Assembly: GCF_014898055.3 (NCBI RefSeq)
Contig: NW_023603184.1
Coordinates: forward strand, 33,727,359-33,791,358
Source of the DNA: Talpa occidentalis
Lineage: Eukaryota; Chordata; Mammalia; Eulipotyphla; Talpidae
Reading direction: 5' to 3'
Length of the DNA stretch: 64,000 bases
Both the position numbers and the translations under genes were made by a program. Every line of letters begins with the position of its first letter. Within the stretch, counting starts at the first letter, position 1. Positions 34,504 to 45,115 of this stretch are shown here, one piece after another. The notes under the pieces are model-generated. The model was not told where the DNA came from. It ran no database searches and worked only from the letters and a program-made list of their open reading frames with translations.

Positions 34504-35334
34504 AATATTTAGCGTGGTGACTATAGTTAACAATACTGTATTGCATATTCAAAAATTGCTAAAAGATCTAAAAAGTTCTTATGAGAAAATAAACTTGTAA
34601 CTATGTGGGGTGACAAGGTGGTGGAAGTTAACTAAATTATTGTTCTCAGTGTACACAAAAATCAATCACCATGCTGTAAACCTGAAACTAATATAAGGAG
34701 TCAATTATATATCAATTAAAAAATAAATTGGGGCTCTTTGGCAATCTCAGCAGAATGAGCACATGTGGGGGGAGGGGGACAGCAGGATGGGTGGGTGCTG
34801 CAGTCTGGAAGAGTCAGCTCTCAAGTAGGAGATGTGCCCATGTGGTTAATGGTGCCTCGAGGGTCTCAGCTTTAGGCACAGATTTGGAATTGCTGATTGG
34901 GGCCAAAGCACTGCCTATTAGAAAATTTGACTCTGGTGTTGGGAGGCCAGGAAGCAGTGACTTCCCTGAAGGCCCTTGTCCCCAAAAGCTGCTTTGTGTG
35001 GTGTAGAAGAAATGGACAACGGCTCAAGACAGAAACTCGGGGCATGACTGCATCCAACCCCAAGCCCATGAAAATACGTGGGAGGAAATGCAGGAAAGGG
35101 TTGTCAGAGATGTGGAAGGATAGCAGGCTTGCAGCAAGAGTCCAGGAGAAACATCTGGAGCTGAGGAAGGTCAGATCAAGGAAGGTGCAGGCAAACAGCT
35201 AGTCTGCAGACAGAAGGTCCTGGGTGGGGCCCACTGAGGGAGCCCCGGATCTGAGAGGAGGCAGCTCTAGCCTTGGCACCACACGCTTCCACACTGGGCG
35301 CCCTCTGGTTCTCCCTTCGGATTGTCTCCTCCCA

Positions 35335-35570
35335 AACACACTTACTGTTTTAATTTACCTCGTATCTATTATGCACCAGACATTGATCAATATGTGTTTT
35401 CTCATTTAAGTTTTTCTTGGTGGGGTCTTTTATTGTGCTGTTAAAAAAGTTGCATAATCTGAGGCTTAGATTCAGAAACCTGCCTATGGGCCCACAGCTC
35501 AGAAGAGCAAAACTAAACGTGAGTCCAGTGGTTTGAAAACAGAGCCTGTGCTCTTAAACACCACGCTCAC
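35335..35570 (+). repeat. MIR-type SINE relic
   Basis: Contains CTATTATGCACCAGACATTG, CTGAGGCTTAGATTCAGAAA, GCCCACAGCTCAGAAG and CAGAGCCTGTGCTCTTAAAC in MIR order, interrupted by a ~30-bp T-rich insertion. Confidence 0.6.
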
Positions 35571-35984
35571 CCAGTTGGCCACAACGAAAAGACCTCAGCC
35601 CTGACTTTGAGTCAATGGTGCTGGTTTTCCAGTGCCCTTGCAAAATCGCAGAGAAGGAGCCTCCTGGAAGCCTTTTAACAAAACAAGCCACCCTTCCATC
35701 TGGCAGCGCTGACCCCCGGCCTCAGCAGTCATCCTGCTCTGGAAAAGCACGAGGTCCCAGAGATCAAAGGTAAAATTGGGAAGCGGCCGCCAGGCCCTGT
35801 GCCTGGTCCCCCTGCAGCACAGGCCTCCAGGGAGGCGGCCACCACAAGATGCGAACATTCTTTGGCTCTGTCTCCACAGGAAAAGCACACATGTGGGACG
35901 CCGCTGGCTCTGGAAATTGGGCAATTTTTCACTTAAAACCCTCTGAAAACAAACTTCAAAATTATACATTCACAAAACATTTCT

Positions 35985-36175
35985 AGACTCTGGAATAGCA
36001 TTAGATGGTAATGATTTAATTGATGGTTAAGTGTGTAGATAAAATGAATGTGCTGAATCTTTTCCGTAATTATCTCTCCAAGGAGCCCTGGCAGCTGTAA
36101 TTACCGTCTGAGGCCGAAATTACAAGCCAGCTGTAGTTTTAAGCGAAGTGTTGCAGCCTATGTTGGATCTCGGAG
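35985..36175. promoter_or_regulatory. Candidate regulatory element with paired E-boxes
   Basis: Repeat-free block with two CAGCTG E-boxes (36092-36097, 36128-36133) and two TAATTA homeodomain cores (36067-36072, 36098-36103). It also holds ATGATTTAATTGATGG at 36011 and a repeated AATTAC. The motif density is higher than in flanking sequence. This is a motif-level guess only. Confidence 0.25.
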
Positions 36176-37029
36176 ACAGTAGGTCACTCCTGGCACAGCC
36201 CCACTAAGTCCTGTCAAGGAGGGCACGTGACCCTTAAAGAGGCTCATCCCCCAAACCTCAGAAACTATGCTCTTGCAGCTCTTCTGCACCTGCCTCACCT
36301 CATGGCAGAGGCCCCACGAGGGGCTATTTGCTCTCCCTTGCTGCCGGCAACCCTTCCTCCTGCCCCTTCTTCATCAGAGCAGTCAGCTCACCCTGGCCTC
36401 TCTCCCTGGAGGCTGAGGGCAGGCTGAACAAAGGGGCACCCTTAAATTTAAGCTCCAGGGTGATGGTGGAGCTCTCCATGGCCTAGAGGTAGGCTGATGG
36501 TGTCATTACTCAGTCTGTTGGTGACAAATATACCTGATGAAGTTATAAATCCACTTTTGGATACAATTAACCAGGTTTTTCCATTGATTAAATGAGTCCA
36601 ATAACAACCAAGTTCCTTACAGAAGCTACGCACCTGCCAGAATAATTATACAAAATTTATGTATGTATTCAAAAACCACCAAAGAATTGTGGAGTACCTG
36701 TGTGCCAGGTGTTTCAGGAAGGGGCGGGGGATACACACGGGGAATTAGAGCAGACCCGGCTCCTGCAATACCGATGGAGGCTCTTGAATCATCTTGTATC
36801 TTATCAGGAAACTTACAAAGATCCTGGTCAACAAAGTTGCATCCTCTGCCCATGGAGGTGAGGTGGTAAGTAGAGGAGGTCAGGATGGGGGGCATGCTGC
36901 AGGGGGCCACACGAGCTGCTACTTCAGCAGACCTCCTTAGAGACACCCTGCAGCCTTTTCCATGTACTCAGCACTTTCTGGGATGCCTGCCATGCACATC
37001 CTGTGGAATGCATTCCTTCTTCCCCCAAA

Positions 37030-37255
37030 ACCATATATCCTGTGCCCTATTCTTGCTGTGCAGAGAGAGCACTTACAACTTAACTGTTGTTCTGATAACT
37101 GGTATCAATCAATCTGTCTAATGATTTACGTATGTTTATCTTCTAAGCTGGATTATAAATTCCATGAGGGCTGGGGCTAGCATTCCTCCACTGTATCTTC
37201 ACTGCCTGGCACAAGGTGTGGAACCGGCTTAGTACCATACTTATGAATGAAAGCT
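37030..37255 (+). repeat. L2 3' end relic
   Basis: AAGCTGGATTATAAATTCCA, TGAGGGCTGGGGCTAGC and ATCTTCACTGCCTGGCACAA match the L2 3' end as I recall it, followed by a decayed TGAATGAAAG tail. Confidence 0.65.
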
Positions 37256-38673
37256 ACGTTTAAGTGCAGCGCTTATGAATGAAAACAAACTGTAAATGCT
37301 AGGGGGGAAGATGGCAGATGTGACTGACATACTCCACTCTGGAGAGAGGGTCAAAGATCCCCAAATCCACCTATAAAGGGGAAGGGGTGCTCATTTCCAA
37401 GGATTTTGTGAGGTGAAGTTGCTGCATGGTGAAGCTTGCAGAACGGTTAACAAATCTAGGCTTTGATAGGGCTGCACGGGAATTCATTCATCCCCATTCA
37501 TTCTTTTATTTATTTTCTCTCCATATTTTCTTGGACCAGACTAGTGCTCCTGGAAGGCAAGAATCACATTTTTTTAAATCACTAAATCTTCAGTGTCTCG
37601 ACATCTCATAGCTCAGAGTGGGCTCTCATTTAGGGTTCACTGAATAAGAACATCACTGAGGCCATCAGAGCACCGAGGGGTAGCTGTAGTGATGTTGATG
37701 GCCACGCGAGGGCAGCAAAGGGCAGCAGAGCGGATGGCAGAGGCCCCATGAAGGGCTATTTGCTCTTTGGGGATGGCTTCGAACTGGGGCAAGAGTCCTA
37801 TTACACATGTGAATATATGGGGACATGGAGAGCACCAGGACTAGATGAGCTGCTGACAGAACCCTAGTGAAGCGCAGTGTCACAAAGATGGAAGACGAAT
37901 CTGAGTGGAGTGGATAGTGCTGGGATAAGGTGTATTGAGAGGGGAGATGAGCCCAGGATCCCAAGTGAAGTAGCCTAGAGTCAGAGCCGGCAGCACAGCT
38001 CTGCAGTGAGGTCCTCTGGGAGCCCCAAACGTTATACTGCGTCTTTGACTCTGGTCCTTAAAGTGACAAGTGTCCTGAAAGTCAGGTTTGATACCATCTT
38101 CCAATCTGGTCTGAGCTTAGGCACCACAGGTGAGAGGCCCAGACCAGACCAGAACTGTGGGTTGTCAGAAGAGGAGCTTCTCACCTTAGTCCACTTTCCC
38201 TGAGGCACAGGGTGCTAATGGCATATGCAGACATGGCAGGCAGCTCTCACCTGTGGGGGTTCTCACTGGGAGCTACTTTGGGGTTCAGACATGCCCTATT
38301 GTTGGAATGGACTCGAAAGTAATTTGTTTCCAGGAGGGCAGATGATGGGGCCCAGAGTTGGGGTCCAGAGGACAGACTTCAGGGGAATGGAAGAACTCAC
38401 AGCTGGAAGATTAGAAAGAGAGCACTAGGGGTTAAGGGGGGATGTTTTTGTTAGTCTGAAGAAGGCTGTCTACCTGGGGTTGGAAAACAATGTCCTCCAA
38501 ATCAGGGGTAGGCTATGGCCTCAGTGGATGGGACATGAGAGGTGCGCCACAGCTCCTGGTTTGGTGGCAGAGCAGAGCATGCTCCACCCCACTGTGCCCA
38601 ATACCACAACCTGCACAAGACAGCCAGTCACTGCTCAAGTCAGGTTTGAATTCTGCATCCTGAAAGAATGTAC

Positions 38674-39355
38674 ATTGATTTTGATCTCTGTGTCTCTCCT
38701 TCTATCCTAGCTCTGTGAAACCTGCCTAGCCCCATTCTTGTGGTTCCCCAGTAGAAGGTAACTTAGATGTGTGGCAAGCTTTCAGTTTCGCTGGCCCCAC
38801 TTCAGGTGAACGTGCTTGGTTGGGCATTTGTCCACTAGGGAATGGGTGACTTGGGGGACTGTAATAGCAATTATTATTAAGGATATCTTTTCTTCTATTC
38901 TGTCTCTAATTATATTAGAAACCTTTCATAATTAAAGTATGCTTCCCTTGCCTTTGTGTGGCAGATGGCAGGACCCCTTTTAGAGTGTGTACCCCTTAAT
39001 AGTTTGGGGTTCCTGGCTACTCCTCAGCCACATGCTAACAGTTCCCCAACATAAGGTACCCGAGACCTGTGTCAAGCTTTTGGGCTTCAGTGGCTCCACT
39101 TCTGGCCAGCACTGTTTGACTGGGTGTTTGCCCACAGAGATATAGGTAATTTAGGGGGCTCTTATGGGAAACTATTATTAGGAATATCCTTTCTTCTCTT
39201 CCCTCTCTATGTACAATAATTCTACTAAAGATCTTTCAAACTAAGAACCTGCTTCCTTTGCCTTTGGGAGGCAGATGGTTGGATACATTTTTGTGTGAGG
39301 TCCCTTAACAGTTTGAGGTCTCTGAGTGCCCCTTGGTTATTTCTGTGTGCCAACA
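38674..39355 (+). repeat. Tandem pair of ~300-bp LTR-like units
   Basis: Two adjacent diverged copies: unit 1 from GTTCCCCAGTAGAAGG (38743) to CACATGCTAACA (39040), unit 2 from GTTCCCCAACATAAGG (39041) to GTGTGCCAACA (39355). Shared landmarks are CAAGCTTT, ACTATTATTAGGAATATC-like and GCAGATGG. Each has a CTTTCA(T/A)A..TAA..GCTTCC(C/T)TTGCCTTTG block resembling the poly-A/R region of an LTR. A 5' lead (38674-38742) has a homologue in front of the related copy at 56636. No coding sequence is attached. Confidence 0.7.
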
Positions 39356-40384
39356 AGGGCAGTCGCACATCAGTGTTGGGTCCTTCAGGACCTTGGTATA
39401 AGTGCTCCAAGGCTGTCCCCTGCTGGACTTGCTGGAAGTGAGTGGAGGTGGGACTGTGAATACAGCTGGGAGGACAGGACCTCGCAGGAAGAAGCTTCTG
39501 CATGCAGGACTGCTGCTGAACCAGAGGTCAGTCTAAGCAGAGGTGTGGCAAGTCTATTCAAGTGTCACAGGGGAGGTGCATGGGATGTCAAGCAGTGGAA
39601 CTCTGGTCTGAGGGGTGCAGTTTCAAAGTGCAGAGAAGAGCACTGGGCAGAACCTGGGGTAGTTCCAGACAATCTGATCAAAGTTCAGGGAAGAAAAAGA
39701 GCAGTGTCTGGATGCTGACAGAGGCCTAGCAGGATCCAGCTGGGGAAGAAATCCTTTCAAGGCTGAGCCAGGCTGGAAGAGAGCTGAGCTGCTTCCAGGA
39801 CACCAGAGTAAAGGTAAGTGTGCAGGGAAAACATGGGGACCAAGAGAAGAGCTGAGGATTCGCTGGGTCCCCACCCCCATTCTGGAGTTGGGGGCTATAG
39901 AGAGAGCACTGCATAAATGCTTGGGGCACTGCATCAGGCTGCCCTTAACCCTACCTGGGGCATGCATCTGCTTCCATAGACCACAGAGGCACCATGGAAC
40001 CATACTTTACTGAAGTAGGAGGAAGGAACCTCGGGGAGCTCTGTGAGAAGAGCTGAGAGGGGCACGGGGCTGAGTACCTTAGGGTCAAGTCCACACCTCA
40101 GTTATGCCCTCTCTCCCATATTACCAGCCTCTTTTTCCTATTGGCATTTTCCTCAGTCTATAAAAATGCTCAAATTTCTTGCTTCTTAAAAAAAGTCCCC
40201 TCTCAAAACCCTTCATTCTTTCCTGTTGACTGCCCTATCCTGCTTCCCCCTCATAGCCAAGAAACCTGGGGTTGTCTATATTTATTAATAATTTCTCACT
40301 CCTAGTGTTGTCTCCAACCTGAATGCCCCCAGGTCCCTCCGCTCTGCTGAGGTTCTGTCCTGGAGCGGAGGGAGACACAGACAT
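39356..40384. other. Sequence downstream of the LTR-like tandem
   Basis: G/A-rich text (GGAGGACAGGACCTCGCAGG, GCTGAGCCAGGCTGGAAGAG) that could be the internal part of the element ending at 39355. I see no primer-binding site or coding frame to confirm that. Confidence 0.3.
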
Positions 40385-40399
40385 AGAAACTAAAAGCTG

Positions 40400-40650
40400 G
40401 GCCTCCCTGGTGGCGCAAGGGGTTAAGCACCGCACTATGAAGCAATCCGCAACCTCTGCAGCACGAGTTTGATCCCTGGCCAGGGAGCAACCCACATGGC
40501 ACAGCAGACCTCTCCTGTCTCGCCTGCCCCTCCCTTCAGCAGTGTATTTCAGTCTGTTCCCCACTCTGTCTCTGGTGAATCCTCTCACCCCCCCTGCACT
40601 TCTGGCCTGTACCCCAGTTCTAGAATGCATAAATAAATTAAAAAAAAAAA
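40400..40650 (+). mobile_element. tRNA-derived SINE, type B, with target duplication
   Basis: Plus-strand copy starting GGCCTCCCTGGTGGCGCAAG and ending GCATAAATAAATT plus poly-A. The duplication is AGAAAC(T/C)AAAAGCTG (40385-40399 and 40651-40665). A 147-codon antisense frame across it is fortuitous. Confidence 0.91.
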
Positions 40651-41829
40651 AGAAACCAAAAGCTGAGGGGGTCAGCACAAGCAGCCTAAGAGACAGGAGA
40701 GTGAGTGTTTTCTGGTCCTTAAGGTATTTGAGAGATTTGAAGGGGTACAGAGGAATGGGGCACAGTGCTGAAGAATCATTTTAAAAGTTTTTGATTAGAA
40801 GTGGATTTGCTAAGCTTGGTTTCATGCTTCCCTGCACCCTCCCCCGATGCTGACTGTTCTAGCGACCCGTCTCCTTGTGCCTCCTCCATGGCCTCCTCCC
40901 GCGCCCACTGCTTGTTCAGAGGACACCCCATCTGTCTGCGTTCCTTGATGATGGCTATTTCAGAATCTTTTCTTCAGTCTTCAGTCTCAGCTTTGGCAGG
41001 GAGGGAGAGGGCTGCAATGTGAAGGGTGTGTAAATTGAGGCCCCTTCTCTCATGCACGGTCAAAGCAGAGTCTGAACCCTGGCACTGATACACGGGCCAC
41101 ATGGGAGAACCTGCAGCCTTCTTTAATTCTGAGCTTTTATTCCTAAAGATTGCAGCTTTCTGACATGCTCTTCCCCAAGGGATCTGGGGCTTGAAATTCA
41201 GGCTAATTAGCCTTTGTCAGCAGATTATGGGCACAGGCATTTTCATTTAAATGCCAGGTGAACCAATCTGCCTTCTTCACGTGGCCTTGGACCCAGAACA
41301 GAATCTGGCTGGCTGTCAGCACAGAAAAAAGGAGGAAATAGGAGCAACGTGTGTGCCTGCACATGTAGTCACACGCGCACATGCACTCGCATGCACACTC
41401 ACCCACGCACATGTGCGCGTGCATCTGGGTATGAGGGCTGGATGGTTAACATCTAAATACCATGGTTGTGAATGCACTATATCTCCCACAATAGCATCTT
41501 TCAGAAGGTAGTAAGTGAATAGTACATTCTGTCATATTTGTAGAATTCGTGTATCTTGGCATACATTGCTTCCTCTCGCCCTTGCCTTGTTAGCTGGCAC
41601 TTACCCCAAATACCTGTCCCTTCTCTACCATTCTCAGCAGACCTCAGGGCTGTCCGGTCAACACAGAGGCCTGGTTATGATGCCAAATGCCTCCCCTCCC
41701 AGACAGCTCATAAACACCCCAGGGATATTCTTCTCCGCCTGTCCCCTGGACTTCTGCCCTCCCTCATCAGGCCCGAGCATAGCATATCTCGACCACCACA
41801 GTGGCCTCCGCCTCTAGCCTAAATCCTTG

Positions 41830-42320
41830 CCCCTGCACAACCAGACGGTCCCTGTGAATCTTTTAAAACTTAAATTTGAACATGCTGCAGCTCTTCTGAA
41901 AATCCTTTTAAAGCTCTCTTACTACCCCAGGCAGGAGTTCAAATCCCTGTTATGGCTTAACAAGCCTTTCCCTCCCTTTCTGGCTGCACTGCTGCCCCCC
42001 ACATACCTGGTGCTTCTGTGCTTCAGTCACCCTGAACTCCTTGGTGTCCCAGGCACCTGCCCTCTTCTTTTCTATCTTTTTGCCTTTGAACCCCTCGGCC
42101 TTTCTTCTAGAAATCCTTTTTTTTTTTTTCTCTTTGCTCAGCAAGATGATTCCAACTCAGTTCAAGAGCTTGCCAAGTGGATCAGCATGTGTCTCTGTCT
42201 CCACCCTTCCCTATCGGTTTAGGTCTTCCCTGCTGGGTCCCCATCAGGTCTCCCGAGATGTGCCCATATTGGTATTTGTGCATTTTTTTGAATTAAAATA
42301 GTCAGTGAATGAATGATACC
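41830..42320 (+). repeat. L2-like LINE relic
   Basis: The layout AACATGCTGCAGCTCTTCTG, AGTTCAAATCCCTGTTATGG, TTCCCTCCCTTTCTGGCTGC, GTCTTCCCTGCTGGGTC, with a late GTGAATGAATGAT, follows the L2 3' region. Frames across it (131 and 88 codons) have no recognisable domain. Confidence 0.5.
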
Positions 42321-44649
42321 TTAAATCTCCTCTCCTAGAAGCAGGGATATTTTCTCACCCTCTTTCTCTCTCTTAGTCCTGAAAGCAGGAACTAAATCTC
42401 TGTGGAAAAGGCACCCTCTCCCTGCACAGATGGAGAGACATCCTTATGGCCAGAGACAGGGACACGCAGTTGTGTGAACAAGCTCTGCTGGCCTCACTCA
42501 ATTCCTTGTCCAAACTAGAACTTATAAGAACATCTTTGTCCTGTCTGTTCTTCACAGCTTTATTGCTTCTTTGCCTAAAGGATCTATAAACTGGTATTTC
42601 AGTCATTCCCTGGGTCCCCTGTCTTACGGACCTCTGTACAGACAAAGCCAAATTTGTTTTCTTGTTTGCTTATCTCGCTCGTGGCAACTTATCACCGGAT
42701 CAGCCAAAGGAATCAAAGGTGGTGAAGGGAGAGTCCCCCAAATTTTCTTTACACATCCCATACCAATTTTGAAAATATTGCTCATACAATTTACTGTTGG
42801 ACACCCCTCTCCCCAGACCCCCTGAAGGCTGAAGCCATGTCGTCAGCACTGATAATCGTTCCCCCGCATCAGCAGAGGTGAGGAGCCCACGGGAGCCAGT
42901 CACTCCAGGGACACGCATCCAACCAGGATCGCCTCCTCCTTCCTTCTGGGCCTTTACACAACATTTTTCTTCAATTATAAACACACAGTTGGTGTCTCTA
43001 GGCTGTTTAAGCAATGTAAGGCTAAGCACGGCTCCAAACCAGAAGGTTAAATATTTGTGATAAAAACAATCTATTTGTGTTCATGCAAATGAGGCGATGC
43101 AGTCAGGCATGTGGCAGCCTATGCAGAGGAACTAAAACCCAGGGTGGTGTTGTTTCCTGACAAATAAATAGGTGAAGAGCTTAGCGTTCTGGTCTTTCGT
43201 AGAAGCAGCATTCTGATGACCCTAAATTGTGTGAGTTGGTTGTGATTCCACATTTTCCTCTTATTACTCCTACGCTGCATCAAAATGACACTGGCCTTTC
43301 TAAAAGCGCACAGTCTACACTTCGGTGGTTTTCATCCCTGTGGATGATGACCCATTATTGGGTTTGTGAAATCAATTCAATGGTTGTGATCAGTATTCTT
43401 TTTTAAAAGAAATAAAAAAAATTCAGAATTTTGGTGTATTCTTCCATGAAACTTTTGTTTCAGTTTCATACCAGTGTGTGGCATGATACACATGCATTCC
43501 TTACTGTAAATGAGAGCAAGATCATTTGAGACGCACAGCTCCATCCCATGTATACTCAGGACATTGCTAAAACCCTGTGCAACACCTTATGTTTGTGACA
43601 TCCAAGCCTCTGTGAAGATTTGGAAATTCTAAAAGCCAGGGAAATGACAAACCTGGAATATCCCCGGAAAAGTTATTCCTATTTGAGCACAGTGATAATA
43701 TTATCAAACATCATAGACTGAGAATCTGGAGTTATATTTTCCTACTTGTTCAACCTATTGAGCACCTTTCACTGCCAGATACTATGCTCCTTACTTTCAA
43801 ATATTGTATCATTTAATCATTACAACAGGTATTTAAACCCATGTAGCAATAGCCACACTTTATGGAGGAGGAAACTGATCCTCAGGGAAGTTGGGTAATT
43901 TGCTCAGGGAAGTCACTCCATCAGGCAGAGTGGACTCAGCTGTCCTCCCATTAGACAAGGTAACAGCACAAGTGGGCTGGCCTCCAGGAAGTTGAACTGG
44001 CCATGATTTTCTCTCTGACTCACTGATTTTGCGCTCCTCAGTTTTTATATGTTTCAGCCACAGTAGCTCTTACATTTATCTATTTTACATATTCAGTTCC
44101 CAGATTAGATTTGCTTTCAAGAAAATAAAAATCACATCACACTGCAGACCACTGTGTTAATTAACTAAAGTCTTTAGGTGTCTGCTTGAATTTACTAAAA
44201 CAAATTTCAATTTGTACACATAGAAACAGATGAACAGCAGATTACAAGTGATCTAGAATCATTCAGGCCCACCATGGTCCTGCTGCTTGGGGGTCAGACC
44301 CACAAGTTATAATGCAGTCCAAACACAAATCCATGTCAACCCCACTGAACATTTCCTGGAGATATGAAGTGATCTTGTTTCCTGATAGCAAAATTGACTC
44401 CAAATCTCTACACATATGCAATTAAATCTGCTTAAATGTCTTTTGTCTCCCCGCCCTCTTCCCCAACACCACCAAATTCCTTTCCCTGTGATTAGGTAGG
44501 TGCTGCTTTTCCACTTTTCTCTCCCAAACTTATTCTTCCCTCAGCTTCTTCATCTGCATGGAGGGCCTCTTTATATGATCTCTCAACCTACCCCACACAC
44601 ATATTCTGCAGATATGTCCCACTCAGCAACACGGGGCCTTAAAAGCCGA
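42321..44649. other. Non-coding sequence
   Basis: Apart from the MIR at 43745 nothing is recognised. No splice-supported exon. Confidence 0.45.
43745..43940 (+). repeat. MIR-type SINE relic
   Basis: Contains TTGAGCACCTTTCACTGCCA, TATCATTTAATCATTACAAC, TATGGAGGAGGAAACTGATC and AGTTGGGTAATTTGCTCAGG, which follow the MIR consensus closely. Confidence 0.75.
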
Positions 44650-45115
44650 TGCCACTGAAGTATAGGCCGTCCCCAGATGTGTTACTTTGGTATGTGGATT
44701 ATTTTGAACTAAGGTCAGTTGAGGTCCTGTAGGTTCATGAGAAACTTGTACCACTCCATTAACTACCTAGAAGAATGAAAATTGGGGGGATTGCCCAGAA
44801 TTAGGATGTTCTCAGAAATAACTTTTCTATCAGAGAAAGCTACCTCTTTGGCAGCTACAACTCTATCTAGGTACAGAGTATGGGGTCTTCATCATGAGTC
44901 TCCTTCCTCTCACGAAGCCTCAGGCTCCTATCCCATTCCTCAGTTTGGGGTCTATGTACCCTCACTTTGCCCTATTTGCTTTAGAAGCTATATTCATATT
45001 CATATAGGTTCTCCATACATATGTAACTAAATTTGTTCTTTCCTCCTACTAATCTGATGTTATGTTAATTTGATTGATTGAGGGCTGGAGAGAGAAGTGT
45101 TCTCTCCAGCCTGAT
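44650..45115 (+). mobile_element. Degraded ERV-type LTR (first of a pair)
   Basis: The word order CCCAGATGTGTTACTTTGGT, ATGTGGATTATTTTGAACTA, TGAGAAACTTG and, ~300 bp on, TGTAACTAAATTTGTTCTTTCC parallels the copy at 48900. The terminal hairpin (45083-45111) is inside or just beyond the end. Non-coding relic; family not named. Confidence 0.4.
45083..45111. repeat. Perfect 11-bp hairpin
   Basis: GGCTGGAGAGA (45083-45093) and TCTCTCCAGCC (45101-45111) are exact reverse complements around a 7-nt loop GAAGTGT. It is preceded by a TGATTGATTGA run. No promoter or terminator role is claimed in this eukaryotic context. Confidence 0.9.

Larger units (their letters stand above)
33825..34735 (+). mobile_element. 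L1 3' end (ORF2 terminus and 3' UTR), split by a SINE
   Basis: Old L1 fragment. ORF2-end words include CAACCTAAGTGCTCATCAAT, GGTAAGTAGATAAAGAAAATG and ATGGAATTTTATTCAACCAT. They are followed by 3' UTR words such as GGTGACTATAGTTAACAATACT and CTGTAAACCTGAAACTAATATA and a final ATCAATTAAAAAATAAATT. A TC/CA microsatellite (33922-33959) has grown where L1 usually reads a TATATACACA run. The SINE at 34228-34503 interrupts it. No open frame is left. Confidence 0.85.
34736..37029. other. Non-coding sequence
   Basis: Holds a MIR relic and the candidate element at 35985. A GC-rich patch at 35780-35850 contains a NotI word GCGGCCGC; its antisense frame of 124 codons has no domain. Confidence 0.4.

Noticed and set aside
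35595..35969. 124-codon antisense frame across a GC-rich patch with a NotI word.
   Set aside because: No domain or splice support; a single small GC-rich patch is not enough to call a CpG island promoter.
40235..40678. 147-codon minus-strand frame.
   Set aside because: It runs antisense through a SINE (40400-40650); similar frames occur in the other SINE copies.
41827..42222. 131-codon plus-strand frame.
   Set aside because: Lies in L2-like LINE 3' sequence rich in C/T; no domain.
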